This document shows, piece by piece, positions 51,967 through 63,235 of a stretch of 64,000 nucleotides of DNA (the stretch's first letter is position 1; each line of letters starts with the position of its first letter). The position numbers were made by a program, and so were the translations under genes. Where the stretch lies: contig OX637337.1 of NCBI GenBank assembly GCA_951799405.1, positions 2,480,001 to 2,544,000 of the forward strand, read 5' to 3'. Source of the DNA: Agapetus fuscipes. Lineage: Eukaryota; Arthropoda; Insecta; Trichoptera; Glossosomatidae. The notes beneath the pieces were generated by a model. That model was not told the origin of the DNA, searched no databases, and saw only the letters and a list, made by a program, of their open reading frames with translations.

Positions 51967-52400
51967 TAGGGAATGCAATCTCGGTATACCGAGATCTTGA
52001 AATACCGAGATCTCGCATCCGAGAGGGCATTTTTTTCAGCAGGCTACGTATTGTCTCACGTAAGAAGCAGATTATCTGATGCCACGATCGACATTCTATG
52101 CTTCTTAAGGAGTTTTTTTCAAAAATCCATGCCATGAGTTAACTGACATATTCAATGATAGTCTATAATTCTGATTAGCTTGTATTTCTGATTCTAATAA
52201 AAAAAAATCACAATAAAAGTTTTTTTAATAGATATACTTTCCTTGTCAACCTAAAGCAAAATGACACTTTATAGCAAAAACAATGTAACCATGTGGCCAC
52301 TAAATGCGAGATCTTGCAAATACCGAGATCTCGCGAGATCGGATTTACATAATCTCGCAAATACCGAGATTGCGTTTTTGCTGCAAGATTGCATTCCCTA
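51967..52400. mobile_element. Rep-W, hAT-type MITE with 8-bp duplication
   Basis: 434 bp. Perfect 15-bp inverted ends TAGGGAATGCAATCT/AGATTGCATTCCCTA. Exact 8-bp direct repeats CTCGTGAG flank it (51959-51966 and 52401-52408), the hAT signature. Subterminal TACCGAGATCT and GAGATCTCG motifs recur five or more times. No coding capacity; it would need a transposase from elsewhere. Confidence 0.85.
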
Positions 52401-52409
52401 CTCGTGAGT

Positions 52410-52612
52410 TTATCAGCTGAAGAAAGTAATAATAATTTAGAATTCGTAATACAAGTAGAAATTTTATTCGTATATTGAGGTATAACTTTATCGCTTTCAA
52501 AAGCATTATTGTTAGCACATAATTAGTGACAGTATTACACACACTTGAATAGCTTTTAATACTATGTTATCTTTACAGGAAATCCTCCCCCATACCTACA
52601 AAACACTTCATC
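52410..52612. other. AT-rich segment, nothing recognised
   Basis: No feature seen. Confidence 0.3.
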
Positions 52613-53310
52613 AGCTCGTCTACCCAGTGTTTGTTTGGCTTATAGTACATCACAGTGACAAAACTTCTCAAGACAAAACATCACATATCTAAAACAGAAC
52701 ATACCATAAACGGCTCTAAGAAAAAACATCGCATGACGTTTGTAATGTTTTCTATGTATTTTCTTTATTATTTTGTCGTGTGATGATTTGTCATGTGATG
52801 TTCTGTCATTGTGATGTTATGTCATGTGTTGTTTTGTCATGTGTAGTTCTTTCATATGATGAACTGTCATTGTGTCGTTATGTCATGTGTTTTTCTGTCA
52901 TATGTCGTTCTGTCATGTGTCGTCCTGTCATGTGTTGTTCTGTCATGTATCGTCCTGTCATGTGTTTTTCTGTCGGATGTCGTTCTGTCATGTGTCGTCC
53001 TGTCATGTGTTGTTCTGTCATGTGTCGGCCTGTCATGTGTTTTTCTGTCGGATGTCGTTCTGTCATGTGTCATTCTGTAATGTGTTGTTCTGTCGTGTGT
53101 CATTCTGCCGTGTGCCGTTCTGTCATGTGTCGTTTTGTCACTGTGCCGTTCTAACGTGTTACCCGACAACCAACGTGCCTTCCACATCAAAGCCGATCTC
53201 AAAATGAAATGCGGTCTACAATATTGTAATTTTGCATCTCACAGCTGAGCCTTAATGGAGCCATATTGCTTTTGGAAAGTTTTGATATGAGTCTCAGAAA
53301 TGTAGTTTCC
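52613..53310 (+). repeat. 15-bp satellite locus 2
   Basis: A Rep-K end (CCAGTGTTTGTTTGGCTTAT, 52625-52644) leads into degenerate antisense units, then about 24 sense units at 52780-53153 and the 3' flank shared with locus 1. Six overlapping ORFs on both strands result from the five-codon unit. Confidence 0.8.
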
Positions 53311-53496
53311 GATATAAGTCTCGGAAAGTTTTTGATATAAGTCCTAAAGGGAAATTTACATTTCTAATTATAAAGTCTAAGTGGCGCGGTTTACTTTGAA
53401 TCCACCTGTAGAGTGTACACCAAGACGTATGAATCTCTACGTTTTAAAATACTCAAGCACAACGTTAACCAAAACTTTGATATAAAAACAGATCGA

Positions 53497-53590
53497 CTAT
53501 AATCTATAGTCTAAGTTACAAAGATATATTATATCTAAGATATCAAATTAACATAAGCCCTGCAAATCTTGCCGATTTTACCTTAGAAAA
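53497..53590 (-). repeat. Rep-D remnant
   Basis: TATAATCTATAGTCTAAG joined to AACATAAGCCCTGCAAATC; middle deleted. Confidence 0.55.
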
Positions 53591-53747
53591 ACTTAACCGA
53601 ACCTAACCTGCAAAGGAAAAAGTTAAAGGAACAAAACAAAAAAATGTATTGAAACTAAAGCAGTGCCTCTACGAAGCGTTTTAATTCTCAAACATTTTTT
53701 TTTTGTAAAACGCTATGATTGAGTGTATACGCAAAGTTTTATAATCT

Positions 53748-54764
53748 GTACCCTTGGTACGAGTTGCAAAACTTGAGTAATGTAAAGTTTACATCACCAT
53801 CATCATCATCATCATTGGCACGACAACCCGGGGTGGGTCTTGGCCTCCCTCAGCAACCGCTGCCAGCGCTGTCTATCCAACGTCTTCCTCCTCCAGTCCC
53901 ACATTCCCACTGCACGGCAATCCGCCACCACTCCATCCAGACATCTTGAACGTGGTCTTCCCACTGTCCGGCGTCCCTCCGGGTTCGTCATCACAATCGT
54001 CTTCTCCAGGCTCCGATGGTCCATTCGCTGAATGTGCCCCAGCCAATACAGTCTGTTGACCTTTATTGAGCGGACCACACCAGCGTCCTGGTACAGCTTA
54101 TACAGTTCGGAGTTATATCTTCTTCGCCATATGTTTCCGTTCTTTATTGGATCATAAATACGTCGAAGTATTTTCCTTTCGAAGACGTTGAGAGAGCATT
54201 GGTCGCGCTTGGTCAGTGTCCAGGTTTCGGAGGCATATGTGAGGACTGGTTTTATTAGGGTTTTGTACAGAGTGGTTTTACATTTCCGTGACAGTAGCCT
54301 CGACTTAAATTGTTTTATGAGGCCGAAGTAGGAGCAATTAGCTGACAGTATTCTTTTTTAATTTCTTCAGCTGTATCATTCGTATCGTTTATCAAAGCTC
54401 CAAGATAGACAAAGCTGTTCACAACATTAAACTTATATTCGCCTATCCGCAGTTGTGTTGTTGTACTGTTGTTCGTGGGTCCCACAAGCATGTATTTTGT
54501 CTTGGCTTCATTGATGATGAGTCCCATCTTTCTTGCTGCCGATTCCAAGGAGCAATGTAAAGTTTACGGCAATTATTAAAGAGTGATTTCCCTCAAAATC
54601 TGCCGTTTTTGTTTGTTTGAACTTGATTTTCTTCATCACTGTAACTCTTTTTCTAAGAACATAAAGTGTAAGAAACCAAAACGGCAAGTTTTGGGAGAAA
54701 TCACTCTCTAATATTTTCCGTAAACTTTACTTTTCTCAGGTTTTTCAACTCGTACTAAGGGTAC
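53748..54764. mobile_element. Rep-F split by LINE-G
   Basis: Left 53748-53792 and right 54554-54764 join into a full foldback, sharing a 14-bp duplication (AATGTAAAGTTTAC) at the break. Confidence 0.8.
53793..54553 (-). pseudogene. LINE-G reverse transcriptase C-terminal part
   Basis: Minus strand: MGLIINEAKTKYMLVGP and FVYLGALINDTNDTAEEI (54548-54315). After frame breaks, RSIKVNRLYWLGHIQRMD and GRRTVGRPRSRCLDGVV follow, ending at GLSCQ. The (ATG)n tail is at the left end. Flanked by an exact 14-bp duplication (53779-53792, 54554-54567). Similar over its last 270 bp to 28945-29214. Confidence 0.8.
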
Positions 54765-54765
54765 T

Positions 54766-55124
54766 GGGCACAGTTGTATATTTATTCTCTTAATTAGAGT
54801 TGCTTTAACACCGATACAAAAAAGGTACCAGCAGATCCCTTTAAAAAGAATACTGACAAACAAACGATTATGGAAAGAAATTAGATTTCTTGTTTTCTTT
54901 GTAAATATTACACGTGTTTTACACAGCCTTGAAATCTAACATTTAGAGTGGTTTTTCGCGTTACGCTCTTTAAACACTTTTCTTACATTATATAAAAAAT
55001 AAAATAGTATAAAATTACTGTTTTAATTTATAGATAGCACAAGCACATGTATTATTATTTTCTTCTTAAGTTAAATACCTTATGTGTTCAAATGTAATGT
55101 TAAGAGGTGTTTTTTTATACGCAA
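54766..55124. other. AT-rich segment, nothing recognised
   Basis: No feature seen. Confidence 0.35.
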
Positions 55125-55267
55125 AAAAACGCAACTAATCTACACATATAGTGTAACTTCTTGCCTGCGTTATCCCCGAAGGAGTCGCATGTGGCGCTTC
55201 GGGACCTATTTATTTTTACAGGTAAGGGGGCCGGCATCACACCAACCACTTTCAGTTGAAGTGGGGG
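55125..55267 (-). repeat. SINE-A, dimer-type 3' half
   Basis: Stops after CAACCACTTTCAGTTGAAG like 43760-43900, a shared 5'-truncation point. Confidence 0.7.
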
Positions 55268-55595
55268 GAAGTGAATAAAGAATTTCTATTATTATATAAT
55301 TCGGAATCAGTACATTTCATTTTTTTAGTAATTAATTAAATTCATTGAGAAAAAATTGTAAATTAATATTTAACACAGATTTTTCATGTCAATCATTATT
55401 GCTTGTACTTCAATTATATTTATGATTGTTTCAAAGTCTTATAACATTTTTTTAAACCAAAAATAACTTTATTTAAAAAAACAAACATAATTTTCAACGT
55501 CAGAAGTATTAACCTATTGTGTGCCAGAGGCAGGATATATATAGTAGGTAGAATGAACTCGTATTTTTTTTTAATTTGGAACTTTTTTCTGACTG
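55268..55595. other. AT-rich segment, nothing recognised
   Basis: No feature seen. Confidence 0.35.
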
Positions 55596-55740
55596 TTTCG
55601 TAGTCTAGCAGTAATGCTTCAAGCTCGTAAATGGAAGGCGTGGGTTCGAGAATCTCAGCGGACCACAAAAAATATACTATTTATATTTGCAAATAATCAT
55701 GCTCTACGCTGAGTTGAAAAACTCATGAACAATTACCAAG
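55596..55740 (+). repeat. SINE-B, 5' half
   Basis: Diverged head (TAGTCTAGCAGTAATGC; B box GGTTCGAGAATC), then TATACTATTTATATTTGCAA and CTACGCTGAGTTGAAAAACT. Confidence 0.6.
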
Positions 55741-55785
55741 TTATAGATTACATATTATATCTCATCTTATATCTCTTCTTATTCC

Positions 55786-56032
55786 TTGACTGATAGGTTG
55801 GTATGCGGCTGACCACCCATACTGTAAAAAATGGTTCAGTTTGCCAATGTCACCCCTGTTTCAGGGAAGGTCGGCAAGAGTTGCAGGGCTTATGTTCATT
55901 TGAGATTGGGTTTTTTATATTGTAGGTCCACATGCGGCATGTGTAAGCGCGAAATTATGCATGTCTGCTTGTGGGAATGCATTTAATATGAATCTCAAAT
56001 GATACATATCTTTGCAGCTTAGATTTAGATAT
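55786..56032 (+). repeat. Rep-D, first subtype, full length
   Basis: TTCCTTGACTGATAGGTTGG to AGCTTAGATTTAGATATA. Confidence 0.8.
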
Positions 56033-56069
56033 ATGTATTTATCTCTTATCTTATATTTTATATTATATC

Positions 56070-56178
56070 TGATCACTCCATACTTTTCTCGGTCGTCCCT
56101 TTCCTCTTCTTCTTTTCATTTCGCTTTCATTCACTTTCCATATTTCACTTCCATACATCAAAGTCGGTGCTTGGGCGG
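56070..56178 (-). pseudogene. LINE-E scrap with internal deletion
   Basis: Reverse translation APTLMYGSEIWKVNESEMK runs straight into RRRGKGRPRKVWSD, two blocks about 65 residues apart in the 49816 copy. Confidence 0.6.
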
Positions 56179-56249
56179 ATTGTTAGGTAGGTTTGTTATA
56201 GGTAGCTGCCCATAAAATCCTTTGTCCTTGTGCCTATAATCTGACCTAT

Positions 56250-56600
56250 CCAATTTACCCAATCATTAGACTCCAGCTTCAGTACTTGTGCGAACGCGGC
56301 AGTGGACAGACTTGTCTGCAGAACCTACTCACATCGAGCGCGAACGAAGGAGAAACACACAAAAAACGCGACCAGTGCTCCGCGAAGAAGCCATTCATTG
56401 GAGATCAAGGTGAGTCCTGAATCTAACTCCGTGATTCCTATCCCCTTGCTCCTTTGGTTAGCTGCCTGGGCAGATTTGCTGGACAGTTCGCTCGAACGCG
56501 GTTTATGGAGAACCAGCGCGGTTAAAAACCCCTCCCCACGCATCACATGGTAAAGCCAGACTTGGCGTTATCAGTCGGTAATAATATGCCTGTCGAGTGA
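56250..56600 (+). other. GC-richer unique segment
   Basis: Less AT-rich than its surroundings, with no repeat match in the window. ORFs on both strands (56302-56553, 56325-56546) are not recognised. A donor-like AAG|GTGAGTC is at 56407-56416. Could be an exon, a promoter-proximal region or an old LTR; evidence is thin. Confidence 0.25.
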
Positions 56601-56951
56601 TCACTTTTTTCCGTAGACGAGCTGTCTGGAGACGAGCTTTTTTTGACGATTTTCCGTGAAACGTTATTTTTTATTGGGAGTTCGGAAAATTCGTATGCAA
56701 TATTCTGTTCTGTGAAAACAAGATTGTTAAATATTGTTTTCCGAGAGCAAAGTTTTTCCCCAAAAGAATTTTGACAAAAGTGGAAAAATAACACTATTCC
56801 CTACTTTTGCGTGTAGTCAGATAAAAGCTCAAACGTTTATCATATTAAAAAATTATATTTTCCTCGTGTATCATGAAAAATTGCCTATAAATGGGGATTC
56901 GACGTATCGAGATTCAATAATATATGGGAGTGCACTCCATGAAACCAAAAT
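56601..56951. other. AT-rich segment, nothing recognised
   Basis: No feature seen. Confidence 0.35.
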
Positions 56952-57197
56952 TATAATCTAAATTGCAAAGATATATTACATTTGAGATTTATATCAAGCG
57001 CATTCCCACAAGCCGACACGTTAAAATTTGCGCTTAAACATGCCGCATGCGGGCCTACAGTATAAAAACCCAATCCCAAATTAACAGTAGCCCTGCAACT
57101 CTTGCCGACCTTCCCTGAAACTGAGGTGACATTGGCAAAGTGAACCATTTTTTACAGTATAGGTGGTCAACCTCATACTAACCTATCAGTTAAGGAG
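56952..57197 (-). repeat. Rep-D, first subtype, full length
   Basis: ATAATCTAAATTGCAAAG to ACTAACCTATCAGTTAAGG. Faces the next copy start to start, 40 bp apart. Confidence 0.8.
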
Positions 57198-57236
57198 TCA
57201 CAGTAATAAAAAAACTATGATTCTTGTGAATAACCA

Positions 57237-57500
57237 ATTCCTTGACTTATAGGTTGGTATGAGGCTGACCACCCATACTGTAAAAAATGGTTCATTTGGT
57301 TCAGCAATGGTTCAATGACACACCTGTTTCCGGAAAGGTCAGCAAGAGTTGCAGGGCTTATGTTCATTTGACATTGGGTAATTATGTTTGGAAGTCCACA
57401 TGTGGCATGTGTAAGCGCAAACTTATACGTGTCTGCTTGTGGGAATGCATTTAATATAAATCAAAGATGTAATATACCTTTGCAACTTAGATAATAGATC
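57237..57500 (+). repeat. Rep-D, first subtype, full length
   Basis: TTCCTTGACTTATAGGTTGG to AACTTAGATAATAGATC, with a 20-bp duplication around TGGTTCA. Confidence 0.8.
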
Positions 57501-57521
57501 GCTAATCTTCGATAGAACTCT

Positions 57522-57790
57522 TGAGGTTATGGCCGCGAGATCAAGTGGCTGATCTTTCTACCGTATTTGGAATAAAATAACGCTGGTTCGATCCCCACTT
57601 GGGTCATTTGACCATAACTTTGATTCTGGTTCAACAGACGTCATTGGGTTATTATTATTTAATAATTCATTAAAATATATAATTATTAATTATTAATCGA
57701 TGTTATGATATTAATACCTGTTTCTAGATAGGCAAAATAGGTTGGTGAATGGTATTCCTCTTCACAAATCTATTTTATTTCAATAAAAAA
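57522..57790 (+). repeat. SINE-C with AT-rich insert
   Basis: Head ATGGCCGCGAGATCAAG, B box GGTTCGATCCCC, TTTGACCATAACTTTGA; then about 75 bp of AT-rich sequence before the end GAATGGTATTCCTCTTCACA. Confidence 0.65.
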
Positions 57791-58009
57791 AATGGCAGAA
57801 GAAGAAAAAGTTTTTGTTTTAAAATAAATTGTTTTTAGTTAATGTTTAAAAATTAACACTCTCTCCGTGAATTTGCCATTTTTATCAAATTTTTACTGGT
57901 CTATAATATCTACTATACCTATTCTTGTTATTAATTTCTATGCCAATTACATAGATATATCAGTAGAGACATGTATGAAGATAGAAAGGCTTTGTGGAGT
58001 CCATTACTG

Positions 58010-58800
58010 TGTCCGGGTAGAAACTCACCAGAGACAATGAATACTGATGTCACGGGGGTAGAGCCATGGAGGCAGTAATTCTATAAAGTGTCTATGATTT
58101 AGTTCCTAACAACATGATACCATTTTTTGACGCCACACCACAATGTTGATAGTGCTGTCTCGCTCACGACATATGAAATGTGTTTTCTATGTAAGCAGCG
58201 TGTCTCTACTCCGTTTTTAATCTATGTACATATCACCATAGAAACCCATGAAATCACCATGGCAACGGTATTTGTAACTAGTGTTGTCGTAAGTATGAAA
58301 ATATCTGATAAATTCCGAATTTAAAAATGTTTGTGTCCGGCTTGATTTTCACAAAGTGTCTATTACCACGAGCATAGAAGTTACATACTTGAACATTAAA
58401 GTACCTACATACTTGAACATCAATAGTTCTAGAAATGGTTGTCACTTTCACGAGCGAATATTTCGACAAACTAAAACAATTTTTTAAGGTTATCATAAAA
58501 AATAGTTTTTTAAGTGAAATATTATATTATTCCACATTTTATTAAACATTTATTTTCTTTCATTGTTACGTTAAAAAGTATCCAGTTTGGCATTTATATA
58601 GATTTTTGCCAATTATGTAACACACCTGTTGACAATTGGAAGGTTACCGGTAGACTGAATTTGGATTTTTGTGTAATGTGTGCGTTAGCGCATTCCTCAT
58701 TCTCAAATAATTGCTTTCTTAGCCCATCTAGTCCTTACATATCGATGGGTGGAGACAGAGCTTTCTCTCTGTGACATACCCGTGTAAGGGAAAAACAACC
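58010..58800 (+). repeat. Rep-U, long copy
   Basis: Matches 38192-38745 in reverse at two blocks. ORFs of 65-86 codons show no domain. Could hold a short unique segment at 58140-58620, absent from the other copy. Confidence 0.45.
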
Positions 58801-59389
58801 CCTAGCATCCATAAGAATGATCGGACAAGACTCTTAAATTGAATACCACTTTTTCATCCAATTCCCTTTACAAACATGTCGGAAGAAGAAGTCAAGATAA
58901 AGTTTCAGTAGTTGATCTATAATAAACCACAAATATATTGTTAATAACGTATGAGTTCGTGTGGGTGTGAGCCTAGGCACGCTGATTGGCGTGTGTGAGG
59001 TTTCTAGTATAGTGTCGAAAAATCTTGTATAGTGTCGAGCAATCCTAGTGGAAGTATCTACCATTTGATTGTATTTTTGTATAGAATATTTATTCATATG
59101 TATATTACTTTTGTTGCATCCTTTTTTCAACATTATTACTATATGGTCTCGAACTGTCATGTTATCTTGTTTATGTTTTTTTTTATTAAGAAGACCAACA
59201 GCTAAAAATCGGTATTATTTTGTTATGTTTAGATGGAAAGGTATCTCCAGATTGTACCTACAGGATACTTACTCCGGCTAACTATCATCAGCATCACTCT
59301 CAGGGCGTGGGGTTCTTTCCTTGTGTTGCTTACTTGTATTTTGGGAAGGGTTGTATATTAAAAGATAAGTTTAACATGAACAAATAAGG
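58801..59389. other. AT-rich segment, nothing recognised
   Basis: A 108-codon reverse ORF (58834-59160) has no recognisable domain. Confidence 0.4.
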
Positions 59390-59830
59390 GTTTATTTACT
59401 TTAGTAATATGGGGGAAAAGGGGAAATAAGGGAATGGCCCGACCTGCATCTTGTCACTAAAACACTCCCTACTCTGTTGACTGGAGTCCCGAACTGAAGG
59501 CCTGGGGCAGCGCCCCAGGCTAGCGGCGGCTCATGAGGCGGACGCCTACACACGTTGGAGCCCCTGGGGGGCGCTCATATGCCCCCGTCTCTAGTCTACG
59601 AGGCGGGTGCCTTGCTGGCAGGAAATCCAAGTAGATGAGGAGAAGGGAGCTCCATGGTAATGCCCCCTCTTGCACCACTTGGTGCTTGGTCGCCGACGTC
59701 TGACCCTGTTCACCTCTTGCCGAGAACTGATGATCAACGGCCCGATTAGTTCACACGGCGCAGTTCGGCCGCTTCCGTGACCGTTCGGCCTACAAAACAC
59801 ACTGTCCACTTCTTCAAGATTGTTCTTTCT
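59390..59830 (+). repeat. Rep-Q, second GC-rich copy
   Basis: TACGAGGCGGGTGCC and GGCAGGAAATCCA line up with 30741-31290. Contains GCCTGGGGCAGCGCCCCAGG, a strong hairpin (59501-59520). Confidence 0.45.
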
Positions 59831-60282
59831 ATGTTATTTTAAAATAACATAACAATTTCTATGATATACCTTGATGAGACTTCCAGCCCAGGAATCATTA
59901 GTTTGTCAAAGCGTGGGCTCAACGGACGACCAAATTGTCTAAGAATAGCACCGTATATTATCAATAAAACCTGAAGGCTATGATGTTTGAAACTTAGCTT
60001 AGTTACTTTATACTGAGTGACGAGGGAAAATTATGAGGATCGTGACAATTTAAATTGTTCCCTAGAGAAATAATTATTCTTAGAGGTACTCAGCAAGAAT
60101 TTATATTCTAATTTCACTGCAACTAAAATACGTGGTAACTTCTTCAGAAGTTCCAAATTCAGGTACTTCAATCTAAGCCTTTGTATTTTCAACGTTAGCA
60201 TAGCGACTTTATACTGCATGAAAAGGACGCACTTATGTCAATCGTGTGGGTAGTTTTTTTTATCAGTTTAAAGTCACATATC
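59831..60282. other. AT-rich segment, nothing recognised
   Basis: No feature seen. Confidence 0.35.
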
Positions 60283-60915
60283 GTCCCCTCAGTGGTTTTT
60301 AGCTTTTCTACTATTTGATTCGAAGATGACCTTTCAATGAAATTGTCTTAAGAATCCCATTATACACAATCAGAGCTGAGAAAAATAAGTAAAACACGAT
60401 AATGTGAGAGTTGGTTTCAATATTTTTCTATTTGATTTCCAGTTTTCATAATGTAATGTTTTTGGGTTCGGAAAGTCTCTAAATTAAAACATACAGGTCT
60501 TCTTTCGGGATCTTTATTTTCACTTAATTTATTTTTACAATTTATATTTATTTTTAACACTTTAGCAACTCAAATTTATTTTGACAGTTCAGCACCGCTT
60601 ACACTCTTCAATCAAAGGTGACTATCTAACTGTCCTGGTGCACTCAATTTTGCTCCTTATATACTTCAGAGACAGAAGTCTCTAGTGACTAATTTGCCAA
60701 CAAACTCTCGCACGTTCTACCAGCTTCAAGAGTACAAAGGATTATTCCATTTCTAGATTTCTTAAGCCTTTAATTATTGCTACCTACGATGTACACCTAT
60801 ATTAATCTACTATTTACATAACAATAAGATACATCGGTCCAGTACACATGCAAACATTCCTCATGTAAAATTACCTCTGATGGACATACCTACATAAGAC
60901 AAACAAGCACTAAAG
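60283..60915 (+). mobile_element. Rep-K split by solo LTR2
   Basis: Left 60283-60451 and right 60824-60915 rejoin in register with other Rep-K copies. The end GACAAACAAGCACTAAAGG is intact. Confidence 0.7.
60452..60823 (+). mobile_element. solo LTR2
   Basis: 372 bp, TGTAATG to CATAACA, between 4-bp direct repeats ATAA (60448-60451 and 60824-60827). TATA-like CTTATATACTTC near 60657. A partial copy is at 39901. Superfamily not determined; 4-5 bp duplications fit Gypsy or Pao. Confidence 0.65.
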
Positions 60916-61079
60916 GAACGATATGCTTACGTTAAAAATACCAGATCTTTGTCTCAAATGCCCTTAGTATAAGCATGTAATAAAAGTAAATAAGTAATCA
61001 AATTATCCAAAAAAAAATGTATTAAAATAGGAAAACGCCTCTAACAAAAAGAAAACGTTATTTTCTACGCAAAAAAACA

Positions 61080-61325
61080 TTGTAACGAGATGAATTTGTT
61101 TGTTTGGTGGAATGGAACATTAGATTTGAATTTGAATAAAAAAACGAAAACAAAAGAATGCAGAAAGACAGAGAAAAAGCTTCCCTGGCGAGAGAGCCAG
61201 AAGCATGTGAATTTTGGTTATATGTAATCAATATTGCTGTGGTAAATATAATAATATATATACATTGTGATTGTGGATAAAATAAATAATTATATAAATA
61301 TTGTGATTGTGGATAAATAAAAGTG
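61080..61325 (+). repeat. Rep-S, possible LTR
   Basis: TGTAACGAGATGAATTTGTT onward, AAGCTTCCCTGGCGAGAG, and two copies of ATTGTGATTGTGGATAAA near the right end. Confidence 0.5.
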
Positions 61326-61833
61326 TTTACAAAGTTTTTGGTTCACTATCCTCAATTGTAAGTGAAATGATTCCTGGCGCTATGCACTCAAGCAGTCATA
61401 ATTCTTCAGAGCACGGCCAAACACTACATTGAAGATCCTTATAAAATAAAGTAAGAAAAACCCTCACAACATGTCCAAAAATTAATGTACCGAAATGAGG
61501 TCAGACCTGAAAGGGTTAAGTGGCAGTTGAATACGAATTACAATTTTTATTAATGATGTTCTAGTGAAATGCCTTTTTTTTCTCAGTCTGTATTCGCTCC
61601 TGGACGTATGCCTCTTTTATTCTTCTCCAAAAGCCTTCTGTTCTGCTTTTATAAGTGCCTAGAATGTTCTCACATGTCATACGCCTCCATCCACCCCTTT
61701 ACATGATAAAATACCGCATTTAGCCTTTTGTTTAGTGTGGGATGAAAAGGGTTGGATAATCATAAAAGCACTGAAACTTGAGCTTAACTGTGAAAACAGT
61801 ACCTCGAGAATACATTGGGTAAATTTTCCTTTG
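61326..61833. other. segment with nothing recognised
   Basis: Two reverse ORFs (61677-61971) overlap the SINE and are not genes. Confidence 0.4.
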
Positions 61834-61958
61834 TCCGGTCGATAGCTCAGTTGGTAGAGTGCTTGCATTCCATGCCGAGAGCTCGAGTTCGAATCCCACC
61901 GAGGGTGGCAGAAATGATTTCCCGTTTCGGTGTTTATTTCTAACCCAAAATAAATAGG

Positions 61959-62153
61959 CCGTGGCAGTCAAGTCGCTTTTCTTGACTAGCGTATTTGGAA
62001 CAGAATACGTTGGCTCGAATCACGTCTGGCCCATTTGACCATAACTTCGACCTTGGTTCAACAGATGCCATTACATACATACAAGCTTCTGCTTTCGTAT
62101 AAAGACAATTGGCAAAATGGGTTGTTGAATTGCATTCCTCTTCACAAATCTAA
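61959..62153 (+). repeat. SINE-C inserted in SINE-A
   Basis: Head GCCGTGGCAGTCAAGTCG, B box TTGGCTCGAATCACG, end GAATTGCATTCCTCTTCACA plus an A-run. Confidence 0.7.
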
Positions 62154-62276
62154 AAAAAACATACCGGTCAGGTTAACTCAGCCTTCACAAGAAATAAATA
62201 CCAGTCCCCTTGGGAGCTGAGGAACTCTCCCTTCAACTGAAGAGGTTGGCGTAAGGCCGGCCTCTTTCTCATCTCA

Positions 62277-62512
62277 TCTAAGTTGCGCAGATATGTAACA
62301 TTAGAGATTTACATTATATGCATTCTCACAAGCAGACACGTATAAGTTCGCGCTTGCACATGCCACATGTGAACCTACAACATAAAAAGTCAAATCTCAA
62401 ATAAACATACACTGTGCAACTCTTTCCGACCTACCCTTAAACAGGGGTGACATTGACAAATTGAACCATTTTCTACAGCATGGGGGGTCAGCCGCAAACC
62501 TCTGTCTTCAAG
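62277..62512 (-). repeat. Rep-D inserted in SINE-A
   Basis: Reverse copy, TCTAAGTTGCGCAGATATG to a diverged start. CCTC on both sides may be the duplication. Same SINE position as at 9126. Confidence 0.7.
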
Positions 62513-62615
62513 TCCTCCTTACCTGTAAAAATAAGAAGGTTCCGCTCGCTACTAGCAAAATCCTTCAGGTATAACACAAGCAAGAAGTTACGCTATATGT
62601 GTAGCTTAGTTACGA

Positions 62616-63235
62616 ATTTATCGGATTTGTTAAACACAAATTGACCTATATTTATACACAAAACAAGAAGTTTCAAAACAAGTTTCAAGCAACTATTCAA
62701 CATGAAGCCCGTATTAAAATTTCAAGAAGTCCTGAACCCCATTTTTTATTTACATCCTTCAGATGCAGTATTTTCTTTAAAAAAATGTTACGTATTTGGG
62801 AAGGCTTCGCTAAACCAAGAAGAAACCCTCTTCTGGGAATTCTCTTCATGTCTCTGTTGAAGGACATCTCCCTTCAACCCTTAACGTGTAAAATCATAAT
62901 CCTTTTTTTGTTATTTCTTTAAAAAAAACTTTCCAGAAAAGGGATCCATAAATTATTCTCAAACAAAACCACATATTCTAAAGAAAAATACATTATTTTG
63001 TCATGTACTATTTTTTTTCTAGGATAATTTTCTTGACAATTTTTTTCTATAAATATTGACGGAAATAAGATATCAGGAATTTGTTATTATTTTAAAATAC
63101 TTCTGTGTACATAATTTCTTTTTTTTTTGTTTTATGATATTTTTTGGGTACGCCTAAGGCGCAATACAATTGGAAAAGTCAGTCAATTGGCCATCAACAA
63201 AATAGAAACAAAAACTATGATAATATAAAAATACT
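62616..63235. other. AT-rich segment, nothing recognised
   Basis: The 93-codon ORF 62641-62922 has no recognisable domain. Confidence 0.4.

Larger units (their letters stand above)
61834..62615 (+). repeat. SINE-A carrying two insertions
   Basis: Pieces at 61834-61958, 62154-62270 and 62517-62615 join into one full SINE-A (A box TAGCTCAGTTGG, B box AGTTCGAATCCC). The gaps hold SINE-C and reversed Rep-D. Confidence 0.8.

Noticed and set aside
52867..53207. Long Cys/His-rich and Thr/Arg-rich ORFs on both strands
   Set aside because: They arise from a 15-bp satellite whose unit is a multiple of three; open frames on both strands are automatic.
58514..58774. 86-codon ORF with several Cys
   Set aside because: Within Rep-U, whose other copy does not keep the frame.
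62641..62922. 93-codon ORF
   Set aside because: No domain, AT-rich context, no support beyond openness.
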